DNA of 64,000 bases from Paraburkholderia atlantica (GCF_009362785.1 NZ_WHNQ01000016.1:106946-170945), one strand, 5' to 3'; counted from the stretch's first letter, positions 1-9,474 are shown. The notes: generated from the sequence alone by a model not told the origin. Translations and numbers: made by a program.

Positions 1-1
1 G

Positions 2-517
2 CTGAATTCGCTGATCGCGAGACTCGTCAGGTTCAAGAATCTTTGGGACCGCGATGCCCCGCTGGCCGAAGTGCTGCCGTCCTTGTGCTCGGCGCACGGC
101 GCGCGCTATGCCGACTACTCGCTGCGCCAGGTATGCAACGAAATGCACGGCTTTTACCGTGAAGCCAACGTGAAGGAACTGCAGCGGCTCTGCTTTCGCG
201 CGTCGAGTTTCCCCGAACTGGCGATGCCGCCTGAGGCCGCTTACGAGTCTCTGGTCGCGAACGACGTCGAGTATGTGCCGCTCGATCAGGCGCGTGGCCG
301 CATCTCCGCCACGCACGCGCTGATCTATCCACCGGGTATCGGTGTCGTGCTGCCCGGTGAACGGTGGGATGAACGCGCGCAACCGATGCTGGACTATTTC
401 ATGGCTTTCCAGGAATCGTTCAATCGTTTCCCGGGGTTCAACTATGAAGTACAGGGCGTTTTCCAGGAGCGGGAAAACGGCCGTACTCGCTTTTACACGT
501 ACGTAGTCCGCGAGTAA
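2..517 (+). CDS. Orn/Lys/Arg decarboxylase, C-terminal part (5' end outside window)
   Basis: The reading frame is open from base 2 and ends in TAA, giving 172 codons. The residues match the C-terminal domain of PLP-dependent group III basic amino acid decarboxylases: a segment with LRQVCNEMHGFYREANVKEL, then HALIYPPGIGVVLPGERW, then a tail ending in a FNRFPGFNYEVQG-type motif. The PLP lysine would lie upstream of the window. The enzyme decarboxylates ornithine, arginine or lysine to a polyamine in the cytoplasm; the exact substrate cannot be told from this part. The antiporter gene follows after 35 bp and is probably co-transcribed, which together suggests decarboxylase/antiporter acid or anaerobic metabolism next to the arginine deiminase genes. 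Confidence 0.85.
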   Translation: MNSLIARLVRFKNLWDRDAPLAEVLPSLCSAHGARYADYSLRQVCNEMHGFYREANVKELQRLCFRASSFPELAMPPEAAYESLVANDVEYVPLDQARGRISATHALIYPPGIGVVLPGERWDERAQPMLDYFMAFQESFNRFPGFNYEVQGVFQERENGRTRFYTYVVRE

Positions 518-552
518 GCGGACGTGAACGGTCCACCGTAGGGGAGGAGATC

Positions 553-2799
553 ATGGCGGATCAACCGAGGAAGATGAATGTCGTCCAACTGACGTTCATC
601 GTGACGGTCAACATGATGGGCTCGGGCATCATCATGCTACCGACCAATATGGCAAAGGTGGGGGCGATCTCCCTGCTGTCGTGGCTGATAACGGCAGTCG
701 GATCGCTGGCGATCGCTTACGGTTTCGCGGAAGCGGGGCTGCTCAATCAGCGCCCGGGCGGCATGGCCGCCTATGCCGAAGATGGTTACGGCAAGGATGG
801 ATACTTCCAGGTGTTCTTTCTGTATTTTCTGTCGATTGCGATCGCGAATGTGGCGGTGGCGAGTTCGGCGCTCGGCTATCTCGCGGCGTTCTTTCCTGTG
901 CTCACGTCATCGCCGATCGCGACCTGTAGCGGCGTGATAGCGCTGCTGTGGCTCACTACCGTCGCCAACTTCGGCGGCCCGAAAGTGACGGGGCGCATCG
1001 GCAGCGTCACCGTTTGGGGGGTGATCCTGCCCGTCGGCTTCATCTCGATCGCGGGCTGGTTCTGGTTTCACGGCGGAACCTTTGCCGCTGCCTGGAACCC
1101 CAAGGGAATCAGCCTCGCCGAGGGCATGGGCTCGAGCATTTCGCTTACGCTGTGGGCGTTTCTCGGGATGGAATCGGCCGTCCAGAACTCGTCGGCCGTA
1201 GAGAATCCGAAGCGCGACGTCCCGCTCGCCTGCATGTTCGGTACGCTGGGTGCCGCAGTGATCTATATCTTGTCCACCGCGGCGATCCAGGGCATCGTGC
1301 CCAATGCCGACCTCGCCGCATCGACGGGGCCGTTTGGTCTGGCGTTTGCGCGGATGTTCAACCCGACGATCGGTTCGATCGTGATGGCGCTGGCGGCGCT
1401 GGCCTGCGTGGGTTCGCTGCTTGGCTGGCAGTTCACCTTGGCGCAGACAGCCAAGGATGCCGCCGACACAAGGATGTTCCCGGGCATTTTCGGCAAGGCG
1501 AACCGGATGGGCGCGCCGATCGCGGGCATGGTCATCATGGGCATCGTGCAATCGCTGATGGCGATGTCGACGATCTCGCCGAACCTGAGTGAGCAATTCG
1601 CCGCGCTCGTCAATCTGGCGGTAGTCACCAATGTACTGCCGTACATCATTTCGCTGTCTGCGCTGTTCGTAATGATGCGAAACGCCGGTACGCCGCCCGC
1701 GAAATACCGCGTCAATGCGGCCGTCACCGTCGTCGCGCTGGCTTACTCCGTCTACGCGATCTACGCTTCCGGCAAGGACGCCGTGCTCGGCGGCATGCTG
1801 GTCATGGCGATCGGCTACGTGATCTACGGTTTCATGGCCTTCCGGTTTGCCGCGGTGACTTCCGCTGGGCGCACGGCCGCGGCCTCCGCGGCGGCTGTGC
1901 TGGCGCTCGCGTTGATGGTGCTCGCGGGTCTGCTGCCGCCGCCCGCCCACGCGGATGAGCCCACGCCCACCGGTTCGCTGGCCAGAATCAAACAGTCCGG
2001 CGCGATCAATGTGGGCTATTTCAACGACGCGCAGCCGTTTTCGTACAAGGACGCGAATGGCCAGGTTACTGGCTACACCATCGCCCTATGCCAGAAGATC
2101 GCCGACGAGATCAAGACCGATCTCGGGCTCGCCGCGCTGCGCGTCAACTGGGTAGCGATTTCCTTCGAGGAGCGGATGCGCGCGATGCAGGAGCACCGGA
2201 TCGACCTGCTGTGCGGCAACGCCGAAACGCTCACGGCCAGGCAGGCGATGTCGTTCTCGATTCCTGTCTATCCCGGTGGTATTGGCGCGATGCTGCGCTC
2301 GGACGCGCCGGCCGGACTCAAGGAGGTCCTCTCAGGGGTAAGCCCATCGCACCCGATCTGGCGTGCGGCGCCCGCGCAACTGCTGTCGCGGCAAACCATC
2401 TCCGTGGTCGCGGATTCGCCCGCACAACGCTGGCTCGGCGACAAGCTCGGCCAGTTGCAGATCGCGGCTGCCGTGGTCCCCGTCGCCGATGTCGAGTCAG
2501 GCTTGCGCAAGGTTCTCGACCGGCAGTCGAACGTTCTGTTCGCCGAACGCTCGCTGCTGCTCGCAGTCGCAAGCAGCAGCCCTGCGTCGGGCAAGCTGAC
2601 GGTGCTGGATCGCCGCTTCACCTATTTGCCCGTCGCAATCGGCGTCCCGCGCGGAGACGACGATATGCGGCTGCTCGCCGATCGAACGTTGAGCCGGCTC
2701 TTTTCATCAGCAGAGTTCTCCGCCATGTACACGAAGTGGTTTGGCGAGCCCGACGCGGAGACACGCAACTTCTTCCGCCTTAGCGCGTTGCCAGATTGA
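553..2799 (+). CDS. APC-family amino acid/polyamine antiporter fused to a periplasmic solute-binding domain
   Basis: A 748-residue protein with a good ribosome site (GGGGAGGAG) before ATG. Residues about 1-435 are a multi-spanning APC transporter like PotE/ArcD, starting with VQLTFIVTVNMMGSGIIMLP. Residues about 440-465 are a hydrophobic stretch ending in PAHA, like an internal signal or extra membrane segment. Residues about 475-745 are a type 3 solute-binding domain (LARIKQSGAINVGYFNDAQP, later DLLCGNAETLTARQAMSFS). Family knowledge says PotE/ArcD exchange arginine, ornithine, lysine or putrescine. Ordinary antiporters are about 450-480 residues, so the binding-protein half is an addition. 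It follows the decarboxylase and converges on arcABC; substrate exchange for those pathways is inferred. Confidence 0.85.
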   Translation: MADQPRKMNVVQLTFIVTVNMMGSGIIMLPTNMAKVGAISLLSWLITAVGSLAIAYGFAEAGLLNQRPGGMAAYAEDGYGKDGYFQVFFLYFLSIAIANVAVASSALGYLAAFFPVLTSSPIATCSGVIALLWLTTVANFGGPKVTGRIGSVTVWGVILPVGFISIAGWFWFHGGTFAAAWNPKGISLAEGMGSSISLTLWAFLGMESAVQNSSAVENPKRDVPLACMFGTLGAAVIYILSTAAIQGIVPNADLAASTGPFGLAFARMFNPTIGSIVMALAALACVGSLLGWQFTLAQTAKDAADTRMFPGIFGKANRMGAPIAGMVIMGIVQSLMAMSTISPNLSEQFAALVNLAVVTNVLPYIISLSALFVMMRNAGTPPAKYRVNAAVTVVALAYSVYAIYASGKDAVLGGMLVMAIGYVIYGFMAFRFAAVTSAGRTAAASAAAVLALALMVLAGLLPPPAHADEPTPTGSLARIKQSGAINVGYFNDAQPFSYKDANGQVTGYTIALCQKIADEIKTDLGLAALRVNWVAISFEERMRAMQEHRIDLLCGNAETLTARQAMSFSIPVYPGGIGAMLRSDAPAGLKEVLSGVSPSHPIWRAAPAQLLSRQTISVVADSPAQRWLGDKLGQLQIAAAVVPVADVESGLRKVLDRQSNVLFAERSLLLAVASSSPASGKLTVLDRRFTYLPVAIGVPRGDDDMRLLADRTLSRLFSSAEFSAMYTKWFGEPDAETRNFFRLSALPD

Positions 2800-2811
2800 C
2801 GCGAGGCAAGT

Positions 2812-2855
2812 GGAGGAGGGAATGGCCCTGACAGCACACATGGGCACCCTCCTCC
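2812..2855. terminator. Hairpin between convergent genes
   Basis: GGAGGAGGG (2812-2820) can pair with CCCTCCTCC (2847-2855) across a 26-base loop in the gap between the antiporter and arcC, which converge here. There is no U-tract, so a termination role is only inferred. Confidence 0.35.
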
Positions 2856-2969
2856 TTCCACGCATCGGTATAGACAACGCACTGCTCGTGCGTCACGAGA
2901 TCGAAGAAAGAGAAGAGAAGAAAGACACACGCAGCGAGACACAGACAGCGAGACGTTACCGGCAAGCGG

Positions 2970-3899
2970 CTAGCGGTAGCGGATGCCAGGCGCCGACATG
3001 CTCACGCAGGTGCCACCCCGGTGCTCTGCAATGGCCTGGATGTCGGCGAGCGAGCCGATGACGGCATCCTTGCCCGTTTCACGCGCGAATTCGATTGCCG
3101 CCTGGACTTTGGGACCCATGGAGCCGCTGGCGAAGCCAAGCTTTTCCAACTCATCCGGATGAGCCTGTGCGATGGCTTTCTGGTCCGGCTTTCCCCAATT
3201 GACATACGCCGCATCGACATCGGTCGCCACGATCAACAGGTCCGCACCCAGTTCCCACGCAAGCAGAGCCGAGCACAGATCCTTGTCGATGACCGCTTCG
3301 ATGCCGCTCAGCTTCCGATTCTCGTCGTAGGAGGTGGGAATGCCACCGCCGCCCGCGCAGATGACGATCGTGCCGTGTTCGAGCAGCCACCGGATAGGAC
3401 GGATTTCAAAGATGCGGCCAGGCCGCGGGCTTGCGACGACCCGCCGGAAATGCTCGCCGTCGGGCGCGATGCTCCAGCCTCGCTCTTTGGCGAGACGCTC
3501 GGCCTCTTCCTTGGAATACACCGGACCGATCGGTTTGCTGGGCCGCGCGAAAGCGGGGTCGTGTGGATCGACCTCGACCTGGGTCAGAATCGTTGCGAAC
3601 GGGACTTCGAAAGGCAACAGGTTGCCGAGTTCCTGCTCGATCAGATAGCCAATCATGCCTTCCGTCTGCGCACCGAGCACATCGAGCGGATAGGCCTCGA
3701 CTTCTTTGTAGGCCGCGCTCTGGAGCGCCAGCAGCCCGACCTGTGGACCATTGCCGTGCGCAATCACAATTTCATTGCCCGGCACGATCAGCGCGATCTG
3801 GGCAACGGCGAGCCGGACGTTTTCACGCTGGCATTCTGCCGTCATGGGCTGACCGCGACGCAGCAGCGCATTACCGCCCAACGCAATGACGATACGCAT
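2970..3899 (-). CDS. arcC: Carbamate kinase
   Basis: 309 residues beginning MRIVIALGGNALLRRGQ, the carbamate kinase signature, with NPQV-like HGNGPQVG at about 52-59 and a C-terminal GSMGPKVQAA motif. It transfers the phosphate of carbamoyl phosphate to ADP, the ATP-yielding last step of the arginine deiminase pathway, in the cytoplasm. I chose the ATG at 3899 because GGGAGATAAGCACC precedes it and family members start there; the frame is open 24 codons further up. It is the last gene of arcA-arcB-arcC, 101 bp after arcB. Confidence 0.96.
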   Translation of the reverse strand: MRIVIALGGNALLRRGQPMTAECQRENVRLAVAQIALIVPGNEIVIAHGNGPQVGLLALQSAAYKEVEAYPLDVLGAQTEGMIGYLIEQELGNLLPFEVPFATILTQVEVDPHDPAFARPSKPIGPVYSKEEAERLAKERGWSIAPDGEHFRRVVASPRPGRIFEIRPIRWLLEHGTIVICAGGGGIPTSYDENRKLSGIEAVIDKDLCSALLAWELGADLLIVATDVDAAYVNWGKPDQKAIAQAHPDELEKLGFASGSMGPKVQAAIEFARETGKDAVIGSLADIQAIAEHRGGTCVSMSAPGIRYR

Positions 3900-4000
3900 G
3901 GTGCTTATCTCCCGATGCACGTCAGATGAAAGGTGGCGCCGGCGTCGGACCCGGGCTGTACCCGGTCGCACCGGCGCCGCGGCCGCCTACGCCTCACTAC

Positions 4001-5011
4001 TCAGATGTCGGCAAGAGTCGAGACGAGGATCGCCTTGATCGTGTGCATACGATTTTCCGCCTGCTCGAATGCAATACACAAAGGCGACTCGAAAACTTCG
4101 TCGGTCACTTCGATTCCATTCGCAAGCGCCGGATATTTCTCGGCGATCTGCTTACCGACCACCGTTTCGCTGTTATGAAACGCGGGCAGGCAGTGCATGA
4201 ACTTGGCGTTCTTGTTGTGCGTGGCATTCATCAAGTCCTTGTTGACCTGATACGGCAGAAGCTGTTGAATGCGCTCGACCCAGGCTTCCACCGGTTCGCC
4301 CATCGAGACCCACACGTCCGTATGCACGAAGTCGACGCCGTCGACGGCTGCTTTCGGGTCTTCGGTCAGCACGATCCGCGCACCGGTTTCGGCGCCAATC
4401 CGCTGGCACGTCTCGATGTATTCCGCGCTCGGCCACAGCGACTTCGGTGCGCCGATCCGCACGTCCATGCCGAGCTTTGCGCCGATAAGAAGCAGCGAGT
4501 TGCCCATGTTGTTGCGAGCATCGCCGAGATACGCATAGCGGATTTCGGTCAGAGGCTTGTCGCTGTACTCGCGCATGGTCAACACATCGGCGAGCATCTG
4601 GGTCGGGTGGTATTCGTCGGTCAAGCCGTTGAAGACGGGGACGCCCGCGAATTTCGCCAGTTCCTCGACGATTTCCTGATGAAAGCCCCGGTACTCGATC
4701 GCGTCGTACATGCGTCCCAGCACGCGCGCCGTGTCTTTCATGCTTTCCTTGTGCCCTATCTGTGAGGAATGGGGATCGATATACGTGACGTTGGCGCCCT
4801 GATCGTATGCCGCGACTTCGAATGCGCAGCGCGTGCGGGTCGACGTCTTCTCGAAGATCAGAGCAATGTTGACGCCTTTGAGATGCTGCTGTTCAGTCCC
4901 TGTGTACTTCGCACGCTTCAGATCCCGCGACAGGTCGAGCAGGTAACGAAGCTCGCGATTGGTGTGATGCATCAGGCTCAGGAGGCTTCGGTTGCGCAGA
5001 TTGAAAGCCAT
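4001..5011 (-). CDS. arcB: Ornithine carbamoyltransferase, catabolic
   Basis: 336 residues starting MAFNLRNRSLLSLMHH. The carbamoyl phosphate site STRTR is at 57-61, HPTQ at 135-138 and the ornithine-site HCLP at 273-276, all intact. In the deiminase pathway it runs from citrulline plus phosphate to ornithine plus carbamoyl phosphate. The position between arcA and arcC marks it as the catabolic enzyme rather than biosynthetic ArgF. The start is the ATG at 5011, 59 bp after the arcA stop; the frame is open upstream but that part lacks family similarity. Confidence 0.96.
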   Translation of the reverse strand: MAFNLRNRSLLSLMHHTNRELRYLLDLSRDLKRAKYTGTEQQHLKGVNIALIFEKTSTRTRCAFEVAAYDQGANVTYIDPHSSQIGHKESMKDTARVLGRMYDAIEYRGFHQEIVEELAKFAGVPVFNGLTDEYHPTQMLADVLTMREYSDKPLTEIRYAYLGDARNNMGNSLLLIGAKLGMDVRIGAPKSLWPSAEYIETCQRIGAETGARIVLTEDPKAAVDGVDFVHTDVWVSMGEPVEAWVERIQQLLPYQVNKDLMNATHNKNAKFMHCLPAFHNSETVVGKQIAEKYPALANGIEVTDEVFESPLCIAFEQAENRMHTIKAILVSTLADI

Positions 5012-5070
5012 GGTTTTCTCCGTCTCGTTCGGTTCGACGACGGCGCGCCTGCGGCGGCCGCGGTTGCAAA

Positions 5071-6330
5071 TCAATACTCGATGGGATCGCGCACGATCGG
5101 GCAGGTCATGCAATGGCCGCCGCCGCGCCCGCGCCCCAGCTCGCTCGCGGTGATCGTGATGACTTCGACGCCCGCCTTGCGTAGCAGCGTGTTCGTGTAG
5201 GTGTTCCGGTCATAGCCTACGACCACCCCGGGCTCGATGCAGACGAGGTTGTTGCCGTCGTCCCACTGCTCGCGCTCGGCAGCGAAGCTGTTGCCGCCCG
5301 TTTCCACGACACGCAGTTTCGGCAGGCGCAGTGCCTCGCCCACGACCTCCACAAACGGCTTGTCCTCGCGCCGGATGTTCAGTTTCATCGCCGTGGAGTC
5401 GTCGGGTCGCAGTGAGAATGCGACGATTTCCTTGACGACCTCCGGGAATACCGTGACGAGGTCCCGGTCGCAGAACGTGAAGACCGTGTCGAGATGCATC
5501 GCCGCGCGCGACTTCGGCATACCAGCAACGATGATGCGCTCGACTGCGCCTTTGGCGAAAAGGCTTTGAGCCAACTCGCCGATAGCCTGCCTCGAAGTGC
5601 GTTCGCCCATGCCGATCAGCAACACGCCGTTGCCGATGGGCATCACGTCGCCTCCTTCGAGGGTGGCGAAGCCATGATCGCGGTCGGGGTCGCCGTACCA
5701 GACTTCGAACTGCTGCGTTTCGAAGTCAGGATGGAATCTGTAGATCGCCGCGGCCAGCAAGGTTTCCTGGCGGCGGGCCGGCCAGTACATCGGATTCAGG
5801 CTGACGCCGCCGTAGATCCAGCAGGTGGTATCGCGGGTGAACAGCGTATTCGGCAGCGGCGGCAGTACGAAACTGGAATGGCCGAGATACTCGCGGAACA
5901 TCTTGAGGGTATGGGTCTCTTCGGTATCGGGAATGTCCTCCGCGACGACCCCGCCGATCAGAAATTCAGCCTGTTGGCGAGGCTCGAGACCTTCGATCCA
6001 GGACCGAACCTCGCCGGCGAGGCCGACACCAACGGTATCCTGACGAATCTTGCGATCCAGAATCCACTTCAGTGCTTCCGGATCACGTACCGTTTCGGTT
6101 AGCAGGTTGTGCATTTCCAGCACATCGACGTCGCGCTCGCGCATCTTCGAGACGAAGTCGAAATGGTCTCGTTTGGCCTGGCTCAGCCAGATGACGTCAT
6201 CGAACAGGAGTTCGTCGCAGTTGCTGGGCGTCAGACGCTGATGCGCGAGGCCTGGCGAGCACACCATCACCTTGCGCAGCTTGCCCGCTTCCGAATGGAC
6301 CCCGAGCCTTGAAGTTTTCGCGTTCATCAT
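5071..6330 (-). CDS. arcA: Arginine deiminase
   Basis: 419 residues, the usual length. LPNTLFTRDTTCWI, LEGGDVMPIGNGVLLIGMGERTS and the C-terminal GGGHCMTCPI, which carries the nucleophilic cysteine, identify it. It hydrolyses arginine to citrulline and ammonia in the cytoplasm, giving anaerobic energy and acid resistance. GAGGAGA precedes tandem ATG codons at 6330 and 6327. A promoter with a near-perfect FNR-type operator (6405-6418) and TATGCT (6378-6383, on the minus strand) lies just upstream, so induction at low oxygen is likely, as known for ANR/FNR control of arc operons. Confidence 0.97.
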   Translation of the reverse strand: MMNAKTSRLGVHSEAGKLRKVMVCSPGLAHQRLTPSNCDELLFDDVIWLSQAKRDHFDFVSKMRERDVDVLEMHNLLTETVRDPEALKWILDRKIRQDTVGVGLAGEVRSWIEGLEPRQQAEFLIGGVVAEDIPDTEETHTLKMFREYLGHSSFVLPPLPNTLFTRDTTCWIYGGVSLNPMYWPARRQETLLAAAIYRFHPDFETQQFEVWYGDPDRDHGFATLEGGDVMPIGNGVLLIGMGERTSRQAIGELAQSLFAKGAVERIIVAGMPKSRAAMHLDTVFTFCDRDLVTVFPEVVKEIVAFSLRPDDSTAMKLNIRREDKPFVEVVGEALRLPKLRVVETGGNSFAAEREQWDDGNNLVCIEPGVVVGYDRNTYTNTLLRKAGVEVITITASELGRGRGGGHCMTCPIVRDPIEY

Positions 6331-6377
6331 CGGTCTCCTCGAATCGCTACGCCGGATAGCCTTCGCGGCGCGATTTC

Positions 6378-6418
6378 AGCATATGTCAGGCCGTGCGCCG
6401 CCGATTGACCTGAATCAA
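6378..6418 (-). promoter_or_regulatory. FNR-type promoter of arcABC
   Basis: Operator TTGACCTGAATCAA at 6405-6418; on the minus strand a -10-like TATGCT at 6378-6383 lies 31 bp centre to centre from it. This is class II activator geometry (operator near -41.5). Confidence 0.85.
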
Positions 6419-6503
6419 CGTCTCGCCGTCTGGCAAAAGCGCTGTGTGTGGGCGGGCGCTGAACGCACAGAAGCGACCGAGTCGATGCTTTGTTCGCCTC
6501 TCT

Positions 6504-7472
6504 TCAGTTGAACCAGCGATACTGAAGCGCCAGCGAAATCGCCTTGTAGTTGCCGCCTGCCCTGACGAGGAGTCCATTCGATACGGCCAGTTTTGCCGAC
6601 CAGCCGCGGGTGACGGGTATTGCGAGCGTGATGCCATAACGGCTGTTGTTCTGCCGGTCGTCGTTGCCAACGCCATTGACGGTGGTTGTGCCACCAGCAT
6701 AGAACCCTGCGTCGAAGGCTAGCCACAAACCCGGATGGAACGTGTATCCCGCATGAAGCTGCAGCGCGGCTAGCGGCGCCTGGCTACGTCGTTTGTTGCC
6801 GAGAAAAGAGTCGTTGTCCGTGAAGAGCCATACGCCGGCGGTGGCTTCGAGAAACCAGTTGCCTAGCGGCTGCGAGATGCCGAACTCGGGTTTGAACGCC
6901 CAGCGATTGGTCCCGACGTTGACCAAGTGAGCGGGCTCGTATTGCCCGGTAGGTGCCACAACCGTCAGACTCACGCCGACGATCGTCCCTGGCACGCGGC
7001 GCGCGAACTCTTCCGGTGTCAGCGCCCGGCCGCCCAGAAGATCGACCGCCAGCCTGAAGCGCACGTCACCGAGTCCGGCGCGATGCACCTGAGTGGGCGA
7101 ATCCAGCACGTCCCCTGAGACATTGCCGCTGACGAACGGCGCCAGCACTCCGAGCTGTGCCGTATATCCAGCGAGATCGAAAACGCGGACATATCCCAGC
7201 GATACCGCATTGATATCCGCGTGGATGTTGCTGACGGGAAGCGAGGGGTCGGTGAGAACCTGTCCGCTCAGCCGTGAATACGTTAGACCGATGAAGTTCG
7301 TGCCTACCGGTGCGGGCGAATAGGCGCGCGGCTCCAACTCCTGGGCCGACGCTCGCAGCACGCACAGCAGAAGCATTGCGCCGACAACTGGCGAGCCACA
7401 CGTTCGGATGTGCGCCGAATCTCGCAGCGGGCGCGCGAGTCGCGCACAGAATGGCGCGGAGGAGGGATGCAC
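6504..7472 (-). CDS. Outer-membrane channel-like protein (phenol MetA-degradation family type)
   Basis: About 322 residues from the GTG at 7472, which gives an Arg-rich n-region, the hydrophobic VVGAMLLLCVL and an ASA cleavage site, a complete Sec signal. The mature part (ELEPRAYSPAPVGTNFIGLTYSRLSG, alternating strands, last residue Phe-Asn after YRW) resembles the putative outer-membrane channels of the phenol_MetA_deg family. It is probably a beta-barrel of unknown substrate. It starts 2 bp after the DUF2254 stop, so the two are probably co-transcribed. The start is uncertain because no clear ribosome site is seen; the ATG at 7376 would cut the signal peptide short. Confidence 0.65.
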   Translation of the reverse strand: MHPSSAPFCARLARPLRDSAHIRTCGSPVVGAMLLLCVLRASAQELEPRAYSPAPVGTNFIGLTYSRLSGQVLTDPSLPVSNIHADINAVSLGYVRVFDLAGYTAQLGVLAPFVSGNVSGDVLDSPTQVHRAGLGDVRFRLAVDLLGGRALTPEEFARRVPGTIVGVSLTVVAPTGQYEPAHLVNVGTNRWAFKPEFGISQPLGNWFLEATAGVWLFTDNDSFLGNKRRSQAPLAALQLHAGYTFHPGLWLAFDAGFYAGGTTTVNGVGNDDRQNNSRYGITLAIPVTRGWSAKLAVSNGLLVRAGGNYKAISLALQYRWFN

Positions 7473-7474
7473 AG

Positions 7475-8866
7475 TTAACCGGTATCGGACACTGCGTTGG
7501 AAGTTGACTGTTCCGCTTTGGTGGCCGTACTGCTTCTGTACCACGTGCCGCCGAGCCCCTGGGTGTCCGGGATGCCTGCGAGTTGTCTGTCACTTTCGTA
7601 GTCTTGACTGTCGACGATCTGCGCATTCAGCAAATCGAGTTCGCACGTCAGTGCATCATGACGGGACGCCGGCAGCGTCCGGATCAGATTTTCGATCATT
7701 GCCCGCAAGCGCCTTTCGATCTGGAGGCTGCCCGCGCCACAACGGCGTATTTCCCTGAAGCTGATATGCACGTAGTCCTCCCAGTCTGGTGTGCGGAACA
7801 GCACGCGCGTGTTGCCCGCAGCGTCCTTTACTTCGCGATTTGCCAGCGACTGCTTGCCAACCAGACGAAGGAGTCGATGCAATTGGTCCAATGCGAGCAC
7901 CGCGGTCGTCGGATCGTTGATGGCCGGAGAGAGCGCTTTCAACGCGATATCGGCCTCGATGCGAAAAGCGAACATCGGGTCCTGTTCCATCGTTCGCTCG
8001 GTGCCGAGCGCGACGAAATTCTGCAGTCGCCGGGCATCGACCGTTTGATGATTCCGATGTATGTAGAAAAGCGGCTCGTCGGTCGCGAGGAAGTCGCCTA
8101 TCTGCACGGCAAACTCAATGACGCAGCCGGCGATCGTTGCCTCGCGCACGAGCGCTTTGAGGTTGGCCGCCAGGACGACACCGGACTTTCCATCGTAGTA
8201 CACGACGGAAGTGCCGCTGGAGACACACGTCTGCGACGTGTGCAAGGCGCTCGGAATGCTTGCGGACCGACTGGCGGCTCGTTCATCCAGCTCGGAATTC
8301 GGGTAAATGCTCTCTATGACGGCAAAACCATGTTCCGCGATGCGCCCGACAAGAGCGACGGGGCGCAGCAAACGCGCGGAATAATCGATTAGCACGATGA
8401 AGGCCATCAGTGAGCCGAGCCCGACGATCGTGGTAACCAATACCTGCAATTGCGGCACGAGGTGTGTCTGCCCGATTTCGGTCATCGTTCGATGCGTCCA
8501 GAGCAATGAAAAGACGAATAGCCCGACGATCCAGCGAATCACGTTGTCTCGAAGCAGGGTGGTCGCAATGATGCGTGGAGTGTATTGTCCGCCTGCGACC
8601 TGAATTGCGACGAGCAACGAGCCGAAGGTAAAGACCAGACACGAAAGATTGAGAGTGAAGACCCGGTCCAGGATGGCGTGCGCCTCTTCCATGCTGACAT
8701 CCAGGAAGCCATGCCGTAGATCGTATCCACCGCGCATGGCAACCCACTGGACCACGAATTCCGACGCCCGATTCAACGCGAGCGCCGCCAGCAGAGCAAG
8801 GATAGGCACGACCCACAGCGCCGACCTGACATAGCTGTTCAGACTGTATCGCCGATTCCAGGCCAT
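7475..8866 (-). CDS. DUF2254 membrane protein
   Basis: 463 residues. The N-terminal half has about four membrane segments, with LNLSCLVFTFGSLLVAIQVAGGQYTPRIIATTLLRD, the typical DUF2254 core, followed by a soluble C-terminal half with SPAINDPTTAVLALDQL. The function of this family is unknown. GGAGAAGCCC precedes the ATG. No convincing FNR operator was found upstream; a poor match lies at 8959-8972. The outer-membrane channel gene follows directly. Confidence 0.85.
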   Translation of the reverse strand: MAWNRRYSLNSYVRSALWVVPILALLAALALNRASEFVVQWVAMRGGYDLRHGFLDVSMEEAHAILDRVFTLNLSCLVFTFGSLLVAIQVAGGQYTPRIIATTLLRDNVIRWIVGLFVFSLLWTHRTMTEIGQTHLVPQLQVLVTTIVGLGSLMAFIVLIDYSARLLRPVALVGRIAEHGFAVIESIYPNSELDERAASRSASIPSALHTSQTCVSSGTSVVYYDGKSGVVLAANLKALVREATIAGCVIEFAVQIGDFLATDEPLFYIHRNHQTVDARRLQNFVALGTERTMEQDPMFAFRIEADIALKALSPAINDPTTAVLALDQLHRLLRLVGKQSLANREVKDAAGNTRVLFRTPDWEDYVHISFREIRRCGAGSLQIERRLRAMIENLIRTLPASRHDALTCELDLLNAQIVDSQDYESDRQLAGIPDTQGLGGTWYRSSTATKAEQSTSNAVSDTG

Positions 8867-8878
8867 GGGCTTCTCCGG

Positions 8879-9060
8879 TCATAGGCTGGCAGGATCGACG
8901 GGATGCGGACCGATCCGGATGTCGGCAGAGGAACAAACAGCGCGTATCCCCGGCTGGTCTGATATCGATCGAACCTCGGGACCGAAGGAACCTTTATGCG
9001 GGCCTTGCCATGTGTCTTTGTCGAGCCACAGAGCGAACGCGCCGCGCAAGGTGAGCGACT
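8879..9060 (-). pseudogene. Remnant of a small gene paralogous to the one at 23082-23456
   Basis: On the minus strand, a frame ending in TGA at 8879 encodes a piece containing AFALWLDKDTWQGPHKGSFG. This matches AFAILWLDRVTRQWSREGHFG in the gene at 23082-23456, and the DNA agrees too (GTGGCTCGACA in both). It has lost its start and most of its length. It lies just downstream of the intact cytochrome c gene, the same order as in the second copy at 23 kb. Confidence 0.6.
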
Positions 9061-9109
9061 GACGGGGTGATCGCCGCGATCGTATGTCGCTGGCCGGCTC
9101 GACGAGTCC

Positions 9110-9445
9110 TCATTGGCTAAGCACCCACTGCACTAAGGTGTGCGCGTCCTGCGCCGACAGCGGGCCACCGCGTTCGGCCGCGGGCGGCATCGGCGTATCG
9201 CCCCAGTGCGCCTTGCCGCCGAGCCGCAGCTTGTGCTCAAGCATCGGCTGCGCATCGGGCATGTTGCGATAGTGGTCGGCGATCTGCTGGAACGACGGTG
9301 CGAGAAATGGCGCATCGCGCGTGTGGCAGAACATGCAGTGCTGCTGATCGACGAGCGCGGTCGGCTCGGATTCGCCGTAGGCGATGCCGGCCGTCAGCGC
9401 AGACGCCGCGCACACCAGCAGACAGTTTCGAATTCGCGCAATCAC
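9110..9445 (-). CDS. Monohaem c-type cytochrome
   Basis: 111 residues from a GTG codon preceded by GGGAG. There is a signal peptide (about residues 1-24), the haem motif CMFCH at 37-41, and a likely axial methionine in GDTPMPP (Met86). It is a small periplasmic electron carrier of unassigned partner. An FNR-type promoter lies upstream (operator 9502-9515). A second, broken copy lies at 23526-23854. Confidence 0.88.
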   Translation of the reverse strand: MIARIRNCLLVCAASALTAGIAYGESEPTALVDQQHCMFCHTRDAPFLAPSFQQIADHYRNMPDAQPMLEHKLRLGGKAHWGDTPMPPAAERGGPLSAQDAHTLVQWVLSQ

Positions 9446-9474
9446 GGCAGTACTCCCGCATCAGGAATAAGACC

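Noticed and set aside
907..1950. 347-codon open frame on the minus strand
   Set aside because: It lies antisense to the antiporter gene, is rich in Arg, His and Asp as GC-rich shadow frames are, and has no recognisable motif.
3021..3929. 302-codon open frame on the plus strand
   Set aside because: Shadow of arcC.
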